Notes: generated from the letters alone by a model not told the origin. A stretch of 64,000 bases of DNA from Cryptomeria japonica (GCF_030272615.1 NC_081415.1:108318406-108382405); one strand, 5' to 3'; counted from the first letter of the stretch, positions 24,844 to 37,449 are shown. Translations and numbers: made by a program.

Positions 24844-25901
24844 TGTTAGGTCCCGGAGACAACTAAGAGGGGGGGGTGAATCAGTTGTCTTAAAAACTTT
24901 AAACAGAAAACAACTTAATCAATTACTGCTTTAATACCGGTGAGATAGTTTGTTATACTGGTGGACAGATTTAACAGATAAATGCAATACCGGTAAAGAT
25001 TAATGCATGAAATCAAAACATAGAATCATCCACAACACATGACACCAATATTTGTATGTGGAAACCCTGTAAGGAGAAAAACCACGATGGGAAACCTTAC
25101 CCACAATTAGATGATACTACTGTCGATAGTAAGTGTACATAAACGAGGTCTGCACATGTAGAAAGGCCAAGCACCTAGAGCTCACTACAAACACAAATGG
25201 GAGTCACACTAACTACAATTTGGATGGTTAAATCCAATAAGAATGTACTGCTTGAAATAGCATCTTCATATGCTGGATTCAACACCGGTGTAATGTTGAT
25301 ATGCCTTCAAAAAACCCTAGCTTCACCTTCAAATGATGTCTTCATGTATAGCTGTGCTCAATCTCTCATATCCCTTCACAATATACCTTCTTCGCATTCC
25401 ACACTTGATCTTACAATTAAGACCTCACATTTATACCATAACCTAAGACCAATTGTAGTAGGTCGGCTCTATAAGATATTACAATAAAAACATTTTACAA
25501 ACAATATAATATCTGATGCTATAACCAATTGAACATGTCGGCTTAATGCATTTACAACATTAATTAATCATCTCAATAGCGTACCATGTCGATCTGGAAA
25601 AGATAAGCCTGCTGGTGTAACCCTGGATAACCCTGGACCTATTTGTTGGTAAAAGAAAATATCCAAATATGAATATACCAATGACCAATCTTCCAAGATA
25701 AGATGTCCACACAATGTCTTTGACATTACCAAGTGTCTTCCATGTCACTCCAAGTGTCGGTGATCATTATGTCCTGTCGGTGTACTATATACTAGTAACT
25801 GTGCACTAGTTACTCACTTGTCGGTGAATGTTTGTTGGATCTCCAAAAGTGCTTTTAGTAGGTGTTGACATCAATGACAAAACCATACCAAAATACCAAT
25901 A
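24844..25901 (-). repeat. Copia II 5' LTR
   Basis: Pairs with 19592-20650. On plus it begins TGTTAGGTCCCGGAGACAAC and ends ATACCAATA; the expected CCAACA terminus carries one C-to-T change. The exact GAAGT duplication follows at 25902-25906. Confidence 0.92.
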
Positions 25902-25906
25902 GAAGT

Positions 25907-26946
25907 ATCATTAGGGGTTTTGCTCGCACAGTGGGATAATGAAGAAAAAGAATGAGTCATCTACTACATCAATAGAATACTAGTGGGATACAAGCTCAAC
26001 TATTCTCCAATAGAAAAAGCACGCTTGGTGGTAGTTTTTGCTTCAAAAAAATTAAGACACTATCTATTATCTTACTCAATCAAGTTGATAGTTAAAATTG
26101 ATCCTCTGAAGTATTTACTCAGCAAGGCAACATTAACAGGATGATTAGCAAAATGGATCATGATCCTAAGTGAGTTTGATATTGAATATGTAGATAGAAA
26201 AGCTATCAAGGGACAAGTCATTGCAGACCAACTAGCTGAGGCACCACTTCAAGATAATCATCCTTTGCAGATTGAGTTTCCTGATGCTAATATCCTAACA
26301 GTCACCACAAAAACATGGCCATTATATTTTGATGGTTCATATACACAGCACGGATCAGGAGCAGGTATTCTATTCATCATACCACAAGGTCATACAATTC
26401 CAAAAGCATACAAATTAAGCTTTCCATGCACCAACAATACAACAGAATATGAAGCTTTGGTTACAGGCACCAAAATGGCTATAGAATGGAACATTACACA
26501 ACTTCAAGTTTTTGGAGACTCTTAGCTCGTCATCAATCAAATTAATGACAATTATCAAACAAAGGATGAAAAGATAATGCCTGATAAAAAGATGGTTGAT
26601 GATATAAAGAAATACTTTGTAGAAATAACTTTTCAGCAGATTACAAGGAATGACAACAAAGCAGCAGATGTCATGGCTACACTTACTTCTCTCCTTCAGA
26701 CATAGGAAAATCAACAGCACTATGAATTCCTGGTGGAAGAGTTATTTTACCGTGCTCATAATTGTCCTGATTCCCAAACTATCTGTTACCTTGTTGGGCA
26801 TGATTCCTCCCGCTATGGCCAAACTTACACATACCTAAAAGATAATATCATCCCTCCTGACTTATCAAAAAATCAAAAGAGAAACTTTATTCGCCAATCC
26901 TCACATTATACTCTTGTCGTAGATACCCTATTTAAACAAGGTCTAG
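25907..26946 (+). pseudogene. Gypsy A RNase H and archaeal-type RNase H pseudogene
   Basis: Resumes the gypsy A frame after copia II. The end of the retroviral-type RNase H (NYSPIEKARLVVVFASKKLRHYL) is followed by IEYVDRKAIKGQVIADQLAE and then a second, archaeal-type RNase H (WPLYFDGSYTQHGSGAGILF, PCTNNTTEYEALVTGTKMA, LQVFGDS). The double RNase H is a hallmark of Tat elements. The start of the integrase zinc region leads up to 26946, where chromovirus C is inserted. Stops lie near 25953, 26142, 26523 and 26703. Confidence 0.88.
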
Positions 26947-26951
26947 ACGGT
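26947..26951. repeat. Target-site duplication ACGGT for chromovirus C
   Basis: ACGGT at 26947-26951 is repeated exactly at 34408-34412. Joining the flanks restores the gypsy A frame (FKQGLDG then TVLLRCL). Confidence 0.93.
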
Positions 26952-28208
26952 TGTAATGTCCCCTTTTTAGCGCAACATGATATGGGGTGTCATTAGCCTA
27001 TTCTGACATGGTCCCGAAGGCTAACAAGGACATTGATGGGATCCTGAGGTGTTTTGGCCTAGGTGTTTTCGATTTCAGGCCAATCGGTGCTGCTTTGACA
27101 GGGTTTCTAGACAGTTACTATTTATAGTAAGTTAGTCTCCAAGCAGTGACTTGAAATTTTTAGTGTTTCCCTGGTTGGCATAACTATCAGTAAAAAATAT
27201 TTGAAGGCGACAATGATTTAAAGGGATTATAAACAATGTTTTAATATTTAACGATAAAGTGTAAAGTTAAATTAAATATTTAACTTTATCGTTATTTTAT
27301 AAGGTTGGGAATATAAAGTAATGTTTAAAATATTAAAAGTTCCCTTTAATGGTACATTGTGGGAAATAATATTTTATTCTAATTGTATTATCCCACATTT
27401 AGGAAATGAAGTGTTTGCATCCAGGGAGAAGATATAAATGGAGGTTGAGAGCTCTCTTTTGGGATATGCTGGGATGAATTAATGTTATACTGTTGGATTT
27501 CGTAGAGATCTGATTATTAGGCTTGGAGGACGGAATCCCTCTTTGCTAGCATTCTCTTCGCTGTTGAAAGACACAGTCAAGAGGATTAATGGTGTTTTCA
27601 TTCAGGAAACATATTGGGCTTCATTTGGTGCTCTCGCATGATGTTTTTACAGGGGTTTGAAAGTGCAGATTTGAAAATAGTGTTTTTGCTACAGTACCAC
27701 GTGAATAGTGTTTTTGCTACAGTACCGCGTGAATAGTGATTTGCTACAGTACCGCGTGAACAGTGTTTTTGCTACAGTACCGCGTGAATAGTGTTTTTGC
27801 TACAGTACCGCGTGAATAGTGTTTTGCTACAGTTCTGCGTGAATAGTAAAAATGCTACAGTGCCGTGAATAGTTTTCAGCAGGTTCTATACTTGTGGAGT
27901 CCAGGTTTGAATTTGTTTATTATCATATGGTCTGTAATATTCTTCAAATCTGATTTGTATGCTTGGAGTTGGAATTAAATAAATACCATCAGCATTAATC
28001 CTCTTGTTTTTGGTATTTGATATGTCTGGTTATTTTTATATTGAATAAACTTTGAAAGCTTTACAATAAATATCAGTTTACCAAATTTATCCTATAGCAA
28101 ATCAAGAACCAAAAAATCCAGTAGTCAGCTTGCACGCCAACTGTTTGACAAAATTACACTAAGTAAAAAGGACATAAATTTAGTACCGAATAGGGGGTGC
28201 CCATTACA
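26952..28208 (+). repeat. Chromovirus C 5' LTR
   Basis: 1257 bp, TGTAATGTCCCC ... GGTGCCCATTACA. It is nearly identical to 33179-34407 apart from an extra 28-bp unit in the internal repeat array. Confidence 0.95.
27676..27867 (+). repeat. 26-28-bp repeat array in chromovirus C 5' LTR
   Basis: Seven units of the type AATAGTGTTTTTGCTACAGT followed by ACCGCGTG fill exactly 192 bp. The 3' LTR has six units (33903-34066). Each unit has a CGCG or CACG core. Confidence 0.9.
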
Positions 28209-28225
28209 GTGGTATTAGAGCAGAA
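28209..28225 (+). other. Chromovirus C primer-binding site
   Basis: GTGGTATTAGAGCAGAA directly follows the LTR. It is the initiator tRNA-Met type site (TGGTATCAGAGC) with one transition. Confidence 0.85.
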
Positions 28226-28295
28226 GATTCTGCCATCTTGTGGGAAACTTTCACCAAAACATATTGCAGAAATAAAACAGGTCCAGAATGTATGA

Positions 28296-30284
28296 TTGAG
28301 CATGCGACAGGGGCATTATAATTTTCGCAATACCAGGGCCAGACAAAATAGAAATCCGGATAGTCAGAGTGAGCAGTCTAGTTCATCCATGCAGGTGGAC
28401 ATAGAATCCAGTCATACAGACATAGAGGAAATATTCTTCGATCAGGACAGCAGTATGGGTGACCGAGATGAGAGGAATATCGTTCCAGATCAGGGGGAGG
28501 TAATGTTCAGACAGTTGCTGGGTACGTTAGAGCAGGGGCAGCGTATGCAGTAGGAGCAGAATAGGCGAATGGACATGATGTTGCAGCTTATGGCTAGACA
28601 GATGGGCATCAATATTAATCCAGGTGATGCCAACAATGGAAACAATAACAATGGGGCAAATGATAACAATAGGGGCGATGATAATAATGGAGGCCGAGGC
28701 AACAACAATGGCCCTGAGAATAATATTAATGGTAATAATGGACATGGCAACAATGGGAATGAGGCGAATAACTTTAGACACGTTGCACGCCCAGCTCGAA
28801 CAGCGAGCTCGAGACCTCTTCTACCCACCTTCCCACCTAGGGATCCAGTTCAACCAGTGAATGAACCGCAGATTACTGAGTTACAGGGTCAGTTCAGGAG
28901 GGACTGGGAGGCCAATGGACCCGAGTTTCAGGCAGATATTTCCCTCAGAGATTATATGGACTTGAGGATGAGACATATGCCTAGAGCAGGAGGGAGGAAT
29001 CAGAATTTTGAGCTAAGAAAGAAAGTTGGAAAACTTTCCTTGCCTTATTATGATGCTTCAGGGAAGATGACTGCACGAGCTTGGGTGCAGAAGGTAGATA
29101 CATACTTGCAGCTTAATCCTATGCCTGAGGAGGAGGCTATCAAGTATGCGGCTATGCATTTGGACGGCGTTGCGCATGAATGGTGGCATCATGGCATGGT
29201 GACTCTGGGGCATAATCAGATTACATCCTATGAGGAATTCACAGAAAGATTGATTGAGAGATTTGACACTAGGGATCCCGAGTTACATTTCAAGGAGCTA
29301 GTACAATTAAAACAGTCAGGTTCAGTGGATGCTTACATCACCAAGTTTCAGCGTTTGTCTGTACTTGTTACTGATATCTCTCCTAGGAGATTGGTGGTGT
29401 TATTTTGTGATGGGCTTGCTGATCCATTACGTGGTTGGGTGAAGGGACATGATCCACTCACCTTAGCAGAAGCAACTAAAAAGGCACGAGATTTAGCCCC
29501 TTCAGTATACAAAGGAAAATACCATTCAACAGATTCTTCCTACCGCAAGGACAAAGACAAAAAACCATTTCAGAAAGAGTATAACAAACCCAAAGAAGGA
29601 TCAAAAGGACTAGACAGTGAAACCTTGAATGAACTTCGAAAGAAGAAACTGTGCTTCCAGTGTAGAGAGCCTTGGGACTTATCTCATAAATGCCCTCTCA
29701 AGGCTAAGGCAAATCAAATGGAGTATTTTTTAGTAGAGGAGTCAGAGTCAGAGGGGGAGGATCAGCACTCCGATTCAGATGAGGGTAACACGATAGAGGA
29801 GAGCAGCATTCCTAAGGATGATAGATCGTTGGCACGCTTGACAGGGGCCCAAAAGGCAATCACATTTAAGGTCAAGGGTACTATCCAGGGGCAGAAAGTG
29901 ATATCTCTCATTGACACTGGGGCTACACATAACTTTATAGATACACAGTTGGTAGCCAGGAGAGGTTTACAGATAGAGGAGCATGATGGTTTTAGAGTCA
30001 TGGTGGCTAATGGCCAAAAGCTATTATGTACTCAGAAGGTTTCAAATCTTCACATTAGATTTGGAGATGGCTATGAGTTGAAGGATGATTTCTATGTTGT
30101 GGACATGGGAGATTACGACGTCATCCTCGGTATGACATGGATGGCATCGCTGGTTGAGTTCACTTTCAACCTAGCGAAGTTGGAAATGAGGTTTCAGCAT
30201 GAGGGTAGGACTGTTGTACTCAGGGGACTTTCAGATGGGAGTTGCAGGGTAGTCTCTTTGAGGAGAATGGAGAAACTTTTTTGA
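28296..30284 (+). pseudogene. Chromovirus C gag-protease frame
   Basis: Encodes capsid, nucleocapsid and protease. A first block (28296-28553) ends in TAG and the same frame continues at 28554. An Asn/Gly-rich low-complexity stretch follows (28620-28780), then the capsid core (KLSLPYYDASGKMTARAWVQ, AMHLDGVAHEWWHH, LIERFDTRDPELHFKEL). A Tekay-type zinc knuckle LCFQCREPWDLSHKC lies at about 29645-29690, and the protease site LIDTGATHNFID at about 29907-29943 looks intact, with DYDVILGMTWM further on. The frame ends at TGA 30282-30284, before RT. Apart from the stops it looks well preserved. The start at 28296 is the first in-frame Met after the PBS; the frame would also allow a Met two codons later. 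Confidence 0.92.
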
Positions 30285-30320
30285 CATAATGACATAGAGT
30301 GGGCAACAGAGTGCTTAGTT

Positions 30321-31745
30321 ATGCCAACTTCACCGGAGCCTCAGGTGAAGAGTTATCCACCAGATATACAGGAGATTCTTGACAGGCATGCCAAGGTATT
30401 CAATGATATTCCTCACGGGGTTCCTCCTGACAGGGGTGCAGAGCATGTTATTGAGCTCGAGGAGGGAGCCAAACCAGTGATGATCACTCCTTATCATCAT
30501 CCTAAGAAACATAAAGATGAGATAGAGAAGGCAATTAAGGAGTTGTTGGAAATGGGGCACATCAGGCCTAGCAAAAGCCCCTTTGCTTCAGCTATACTTT
30601 TGGTAAAGAAGAAGGATGGGACGATGCGCATGTGCATCGATTACAGGGCACTGAATAAGAAAACAATTAAAAACAGGTATCCCATTCCTAGGATTGATGA
30701 GCTGATTGATGAGTTGCATGGGGCATGCTTCTTCACCAAAATTGATTTGCGATCTAGATACCATCAGATCAAGATGAGAGCAGAGGACATTGAGAAAACA
30801 GCCTTCCGATGTCACTATGGCCACTTTGAGTTTATGGTTATGCCATTTGGACTAACCAATGCACCCGCTACATTTCAGAGTTGTATGAACCAGGTATTCA
30901 GGGAGCAGTTGAGGAGATTTGTCTTGATCTTCTTTGATGACATCTTGGTCTTTAGTAAGACCTGGGAGGAACATTCACAGCATTTGGAGGAGGTATTATC
31001 TATCCTAGAGAGAGAGTCTTTGTATGCCAAGGAGTCTAAGTGTGAGTTTGTTATGACAGAATTACTATACCTTGGGCATATCATTAGTGCGGATGGTGTT
31101 CGGGTTGATCCCGAAAAGATTAGAGCTATAGTAGATTGGCCTACTCCCATAAACCTCACACAGCTTAAGGGGTTCTTTGGTTTATGCGGGTTTTACAGGA
31201 GGTTTGTTAAGGGGTTTTCACAGACTGCAGCACCTTTGACAGACCTCACTAAAAAGGGAGCCTTTGTATGGACAGAAGCAGCGCAGCGATGTTTTGACCA
31301 CTTCAAACAAGTGATGTCATCTTGTCTGGTTTTAGCTCTACCAGATTTCACGAAGCCATTTGAACTTCAGTGTGATGCTTTAGGTGATGGGATAGGGGCA
31401 GTATTGATACAGGAGAAACATCCCATTGCATTCGAGAGTAGGAAGCTTCGAGGTGTTGAGAGGAGCTATTCTATCTATGACAGGGAGATGTTGGCCATAA
31501 TGCATGCATTGGCCAAATTCCGATCATACTTAGTAGGTGGACGGTTTGTGATCAAAACTGATCACAATAGCATAAAATATTTCATGAGCCAGCGTGATCT
31601 TAATGACCGGCAACAGAAATGGGTTACTAAATTGCAGGCTTATGACTTTGACATAGAGTTTGTCAAAGGTAAGAAAAACATGGTGGCTGATGCCTTATCT
31701 CGGAGACCTCACTTATGTGCTCTGGCAGAGATTTCAGGAGGTTAG
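30321..31745 (+). pseudogene. Chromovirus C reverse transcriptase-RNase H frame
   Basis: 474 codons in frame with gag. RT motifs: [51 protein letters not shown] (the usual Gly after SRS is Arg), [17 protein letters not shown], and catalytic [11 protein letters not shown] at about 30921-30955. The connection region is [19 protein letters not shown]. RNase H has [30 protein letters not shown] and [11 protein letters not shown]; the usual first Asp of RNase H (CDAS) is kept. It ends [13 protein letters not shown] then TAG at 31743. This is the copying machinery of the element. Confidence 0.94.
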
Positions 31746-33170
31746 AGAGATCAGATTATAGCAGAGTATGTCGGAGATGCTTGGGCTTCTGGATTGATTT
31801 CAGGTACTATACAGGATGATCGCTATGAGGTGATAGATGGATTGATCAGAGTTCAAGACAGGGTTTATTTGATTCCGTCATCACATTTGAGAGAGGTGAT
31901 ACTTAAGGCATTTCATGATGCACCCACAGCTGGGCATCCGGGGATCTCCAAGACCTACAGGCAGATCCGAGAGCGGTTCACATGGAGAGGGCTCAAGGAT
32001 GATGTTCAGAGGTATGTCAGGGAGTGTGTGGTTTGTCAACAGAATAAGGGGGAGCACACATTTCCTGCAGGTTTATTACAGCCCTTGCCCATTCCAGATA
32101 GGAAATGGGAAAGTATTTCGATGGACTTCATCACTGGTTTACCACGAGTGCAGGGAAGGGATTGCATCTATGTGGTGGTGGACCGCTTGACGAAGTTCAC
32201 TCACTTCTTTGCTATTCCGTCCATTTACACAGCAGCACAGGTGGCAGATCTTTTCTTTAGAGAGATATTCAGGTTACATGGGTTGCCCAGATTCATTGTC
32301 AGTGATCGGGATAGTAAGTTTATGAGTATTTTTTGGCATGAGTTGTTTAGGTTGTGTGGTACAGATCTTACACCTAGCACTAGTTATCATCCGCAGACAG
32401 ATGGGCAAACAGAGATTGTGAATAAATGGGTGGAGGGATATTTGAGGAACTATGTAACTGCACAACAAAAAGCTTGGGTCAGATGGTTGCATATGGGAGA
32501 GTATTGTTATAACACCACTTATCATATGTCCATCAGGATGACTCCTTTCATGGCACTCTATGGTTATGATGCACCTGGCTTCATGGATTTAGTTTTGGGG
32601 GACAGCAGAGTGCCCAAAGCCAAAAACTTATTGCAGGATAGTCAGGACATCCTGAAAGTGCTCAAGGAGAATATACAGCAAGCCCAGAATCAACAGAAAT
32701 TGTACGCTGATCAGCACCGAATAGAGCGCAGTTTCGAGGTAGGGGATATGGTTTACTTGAGGCTACAACCATATAGACAGTCATCACTCAAGAAGAGCGG
32801 AGCTGAAAAGTTGAAGCCTAGATTTTATGGTCCCTACAAGGTGATTCGCAGAGTGGGCGAAGTCGCCTATGAGCTTGAGCTTCCAGAGGGCAGTCGGGTG
32901 CACAATGTGTTTCATGTGTCTAGGCTTAAGAAAGCCATTGGTCAGAGTGTAGTGCCTTCTGCAGATTTACCCCCTTTGGATGAGGAGGGGAAGCTTGTGT
33001 TAGTACCCGAAGCTATTTTGGATATCAGGGAAAGGACACTCAGGAACATAATCGTTAAGGAATACTTGGTGAAATAGAGAGACCTGCCAGATGAGGATGC
33101 TACATGGGAGAATGAGCAGGTATTGCAACATTCAGGACCGAATTTGCTTGAGGACAAGCAATTTCAAGGG
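31746..33170 (+). pseudogene. Chromovirus C integrase-chromodomain frame
   Basis: Continues the same frame. Zinc region: HDAPTAGHPGISKTYRQIRE ... CVVCQQNKG. Catalytic core: SMDFITGLP (Asp near 32122), IVSDRDSKF (Asp near 32302) and GQTEIVNKWVEGYL (Glu near 32411), so DDE looks complete. C-terminal: GDMVYLRLQPYRQ, LKPRFYGPYKVIRRVG and VHNVFHVSRLKKAIG. A Tekay-type chromodomain tail (VPEAILDIRERTLRNIIVKEY ... RDLPDEDATWEN) spans a TAG at 33075 that most likely replaced the TGG of the usual VKWRDLP. Chromodomains guide integration to particular chromatin; here insertion was into an older element. Confidence 0.94.
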
Positions 33171-33178
33171 GGGCGGAC
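33163..33178 (+). other. Chromovirus C polypurine tract
   Basis: TTCAAGGGGGGCGGAC directly precedes the 3' LTR start TGTAATG. Confidence 0.8.
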
Positions 33179-34407
33179 TGTAATGTCCCCTTTTTAGCAC
33201 AACATCATATGGGGTGTCGTTAGCCTATTCTGACATGGTCCCGAAGCCTAACAAGGACATTGATGGGATCCTGAGGTGTTTTGGCCTAGGTTTTTTCGAT
33301 TTCAGGCCAATCGGTGCTGCTTTGACAGGGTTTCTAGACAGTTACTATTTATAGTAAGTTAGTCTCCAAGCAGTGACTTGAAATTTTTAGTGTTTCCCTG
33401 GTTGGCATAACTATCAGTAAAAAATATTTGAAGGCGACAATGATTTAAAGGGATTATCAACAATGTTTTAATATTTAACGATAAAGTGTAAAGTTAAATT
33501 AAATATTTAACTTTATCGTTATTTTATAAGGTTGGGAATATAAAGTAATGTTTAAAATATTAAAAGTTCCCTTTAATGGTACATTGTGGGAAATAATATT
33601 TTATTCTAATTGTATTATCCCACATTTAGGAAATGAAGTGTTTGCATCCAGGGAGAAGATATAAATGGAGGTTGAGAGCTCTCTTTTGGGATATGCTGGG
33701 ATGAATTAATGTTATACTGTTGGATTTCGTAGAGATCTGATTATTGGGCTTGGAGGACGGAATCCCTCTTTGCTAGCATTCTCTTCGCTGTTGAAAGACA
33801 CGGTCAGGAGGATTAATGGTGTTTTCATTCAGGAAACACATTGGGCTTCATTTGGTGCTCTCGCATGATGTTTTTACAGGGGTTTGAAAGTGCAGATTTG
33901 AAAATAGTGTTTTTGCTACAGTACCACGTGAATAGTGTTTTTGCTACAGTACCGCGTGAATAGTGATTTGCTACAGTACCGTGTGAATAGTGTTTTTGCT
34001 ACAGTACCGCGTGAATAGTGTTTTGCTACAGTTCTGCGTGAATAGTAAAAATGCTACAGTGCCGTGAATAGTTTTCAGTAGGTTCTATACTTGTGGAGTC
34101 CAGGTTTGAATTTGTTTATTATCATATGGTCTGTAATATTCTTCAAATCTGATTTGTATGCTTGGAGTTGGAATTAAATAAATACCATCAGCATTAATCC
34201 TCTTGTTTTTGGTATTTGATATGTCTGGTTATTTTTATATTGAATAAACTTTGAAAGCTTTACAATAAATATCAGTTTACCAAATTTATCCTATAGCAAA
34301 TCAAGAACCAAAAAATCCAGTAGTCAGCTTGCACGCCAACTGTTTGACAAAATTACACTAAGTAAAAAGGACATAAATTTAGTACCGAACAGGGGGTGCC
34401 CATTACA
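33179..34407 (+). repeat. Chromovirus C 3' LTR
   Basis: 1229 bp pairing with 26952-28208. It contains six copies of the AATAGTGTTTTTGCTACAGT-type unit (33903-34066). The exact ACGGT duplication follows. Confidence 0.95.
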
Positions 34408-34412
34408 ACGGT

Positions 34413-35521
34413 ACTCTTTTAAGATGTCTTGAACAAGAAGAATATGAGAAGGCCTTACATGAAGTCCATAACGGCATTTGTGGCACTCACTCAAGTGGTC
34501 TTACCCTTTCGAAAAAACTCATACACTTGGGCTATTATTGGCCAACTATGGAATGAGATTCTTTTCAGATAGCTAGAACATGAAAACAATGTTAGATCCA
34601 TGGGAATTTGATTCATGCACTAGCACAAAAACTTCATGCTTTGGCAACATCTTGGCCTTTTTGTCAATGGGGTCTTGATCTAGTAGGAAAGATAAATCCT
34701 TCTTCATATAATGGTCACAAATTTATCCTTGTCGCTATAGAATATTTCACAAAATGGATTGAGGCAGTACCTCTCACAAATGTCACAGAAAAAAAATTGC
34801 TCCATTTATCTTGAACTACATCATTTATCGCTATAGAATTACCATGACCATTATCACTAATAATGGGCAACCATTCAAGAATCAAGATGTACAAAAACTA
34901 TGTAAGAAATTCAAGATCCAACATGGATTCTCCACTCCCTACTATCCACAAGGGAATGGGCAAGCAGAAGCATCAAACAAAACTATTCTGAAAACCAAAA
35001 AGATAGTGAATGATGCTGGCAGAGATTGGCATATTCAATTGAACCCTTCTCTATGGGCCTATAGTACTAGTTCTGCACACCAACAGGTGCCACACCTTTC
35101 TCTCTTGTCTATGGATCAAAAGCAATACTGCCAATAGAAGTAGAGATATCTTCTCTATGAGTATCATTAAAAGGTCTTATCTTAGATGAAGAATAGTGAG
35201 TATCTAGATTGCAAGAGTTAGAATTGATCCATGAATGAAGATAAAATGTCTTTGATCATTTAAAGGTATATCAACAAAGAATGTGTCGTAGTTATAATCG
35301 CAGGTTCAAACCATGAGTCTTTCAAGTTGGAGAACTAGTACTAAAGGAAAATTCACGCAACCATGCAAATTGAGAAAAGAAAGGAAAGTTTGAACCAAAC
35401 TGGTTAGGTTCGTTTGTAGTCACAACAGTATTTGGGTCAAGAGCATATCAGCTATCAACACAAGATGGAGATCAGCTCGAGGAACCCATCAATAGCATGC
35501 ATCTAAAGAAATTTTATGTCT
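34413..35521 (+). pseudogene. Gypsy A integrase pseudogene
   Basis: Resumes after chromovirus C. Zinc region HEVHNGICGTHSSGLTLSKK. The core has CQWGLDLVGKINPSS (first Asp), YFTKWIEAVPLTN, then ITNNGQPFKN, where the usual second Asp (ITDNG) is Asn by one G-to-A, and GQAEASNKTILK (Glu). The C-terminal stretch is TIGELVLKENSR-like in broken frames and ends PINSMHLKKFYV at about 35520. A one-base frameshift lies near 34795, and stops are common. DDE is therefore broken and the enzyme dead. Confidence 0.87.
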
Positions 35522-35850
35522 GAAAAAGCAAGAAAAATCAAAAACTATGAAAAAGAAAGAAAAATCAAAAACGGTGAAAAAGCAGAAAAATCAAAAACAG
35601 TGAAAAAGCAGAAAAATCAAAAACAGTGAAAAAACAGAAAAATCAAAAACAGTGAAAAAGAAAGAAAAATCAAAAACAGTGAAAAAGCAAGAAAAATCAA
35701 AAATAGTGAAAAAGCAAGAAAAATCAAAAACAATGAAAAAGAAAGAAAAAACAAAAACAGTGAAAAAGCAAAAAAATAAAAAACAATGAAAAGGCAGAAA
35801 AATCCAAAAAAAGTGAAAAAGCAGACAATCCAAAAAATCAAATATGGGAA
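35522..35850 (+). repeat. A-rich 26-27-bp tandem array
   Basis: About a dozen imperfect units of GAAAAATCAAAAACAGTGAA plus AAAGCA follow directly after the gypsy A integrase end. A T-rich tract in the matching place of gypsy B (58321-58425) suggests that such an array is a feature of this lineage. Long minus-strand frames (FxFFFTVFDFS) are artefacts. Confidence 0.85.
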
Positions 35851-37449
35851 AAGTGCAATAAAAACAGACGGTGAAAACCTGGCAAATAGGCGATATCTAT
35901 CTGCTAGCTCCTCCATCTATTAGTCCATGCATCCTTTTGCTTGCATTCATTCATTTTCCATCAGCACTCCAAATATTCATAATAAAGCCTTTGAACATAC
36001 GCAGGCATCTCGGGTGGCTTCTCACCATGGTTTGGATCATTGGGTATATCATAATGAATTTGTTTCTAGGCTTGGGACAAAATCCTACACCTAGCTGGGG
36101 GCAAATTTTTTGATCATTTTTTAGCTTAATCAAACAAGTAGAACTCAAGTAAAAACTAAGACACATCTAACATCGAACACGAGATTAAATTATCAACTAT
36201 CAAACTATCACAAGATCAATCGAAGCACATCACACACTTGACAATGGATGGTATCTTTTGGATAATGATTTAAAAATCATTGTTCATCTTTTCTATCTTG
36301 ATTTTCACTATCATGATTTCTAAGTGACTCCAGAATGTCTTTGAGTAGAGGAACAAGGAAGGAACATGATATTTTTCTTGTCTGATGTCTATAAATTAAT
36401 CATTAATATGTGTAAATTTGTCTGAGGACATGATCATCGGAGTATCATCGAAGACATTTCTAATTTACATATTGAAATGGTTAATACTACCTATTTTACG
36501 CAAGCAACACTCAGGTCATCTTGATTCAATTATACCTTGATGCTTGTGCTAACTTGCCATATCAAAATCCAGGAAAGCAGTGCTCAGGTCATCATCGTTT
36601 AATTCTACCATTGATTTTTGTACTCACTTCCCACATTTTAAAAATCTAAATGATGACAAAAATGCAATAACCCAGTGACTGGTCCGGTCGTAGCTTTTCA
36701 TTTCATTTGCATTGGCATTTGCATTTAGCTTGCATTTCATTCTTGCATGGGATCTTGCATGCTCATTTTATCCAAGGTTAAATCTATCGCAAGAATTATA
36801 AAGGCATCATCACAAGTGTATATGCAATCAGACTGACGACTCATCTCTCTCTAGATATTGTCGACCTAGAGAAAATCTTATGTATCCCCTCAACAGAACC
36901 AACATCAGCATATCTAAATCTTCCTGCAACTTGATATCAACAAACTATAAGTTCTTTATCCAATCAACCTTATCAATTTTGTTAATCAATCGCATCTAAA
37001 TCAATCATATCATGTCTTATACAGGAGGTATCTTTCCTGAAACCAGACGTTCTGATCATGTCTTATACAGGATATATTGTTCCTGAAACCAAACGCCTTG
37101 ATCATCTTTGTCTTATACAAGAGGTGTCATTCCTAAAACCAGACGGAATCTTGATCTTATCAATCTATCAATCAAGCTTTATCAATAATCAAAAACCACA
37201 TCACCGTGATCGTATAACTCGCATTTTCATCAACCACAGTTGTAAAAATCAAATCACTTTTAATCGGGATATCGATTTCGCAAAGATCCCAAAAAAAAAA
37301 ACACTCCAAAGATCAATTATCTTAGTTGATCTCCTGAGGGGGCATCATCATACCACAATTTATCAATCAATGTTTGGGGCATCCTATTGAACCAATATCA
37401 TCATCAAAATGAGATTATTCTTTGAATCAACGTGTCATCACACCTTGCT
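35851..37449 (+). other. Gypsy A 3' untranslated region
   Basis: Non-coding. It contains a diverged duplication around 36490-36620 (CAGTGCTCAGGTCATC and CAACACTCAGGTCATC) and a three-copy repeat at 37011-37146 (TGTCTTATACAGGAGGTATC ... TTCCTGAAACCAGACG, period about 46-50 bp). No supported gene. Confidence 0.6.

Larger units (their letters stand above)
19592..25901 (-). mobile_element. Copia element II, near-complete, minus strand
   Basis: A 6310-bp Ty1/copia element with LTRs 19592-20650 and 24844-25901 (1059 and 1058 bp) and an exact GAAGT duplication. Order on the minus strand: 5' LTR, PBS, truncated gag, protease, integrase, RT, RNase H, PPT, 3' LTR, i.e. the copia order. Only about 180 bp separate the 5' LTR from the nucleocapsid region, so most of gag is missing. 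The polyprotein has stops and a mutated protease site, so it is not autonomous now. Confidence 0.93.
26952..34407 (+). mobile_element. Chromovirus C: full-length Ty3/gypsy Tekay-like element
   Basis: A 7456-bp element with LTRs 26952-28208 and 33179-34407, an exact ACGGT duplication, an initiator-Met PBS, a PPT and all domains in gypsy order (gag, protease, RT, RNase H, integrase, chromodomain). Every coding part is in one frame (28296-33170), broken only by stops at 28551, 30282, 31743 and 33075, with no frameshift. The two LTRs differ by about a dozen substitutions plus one 28-bp repeat unit, so this is among the youngest insertions in the window. It lies inside gypsy A. Confidence 0.95.

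Noticed and set aside
27676-27867. Regular 28-bp repeats that could suggest a CRISPR-like array
   Set aside because: Units are head to tail with no spacers, lie within an LTR and are duplicated in the other LTR. The window is plant nuclear DNA.
35591-35916. Long minus-strand open frames rich in Phe and Leu
   Set aside because: They are the opposite strand of the A-rich tandem array after the gypsy A integrase.
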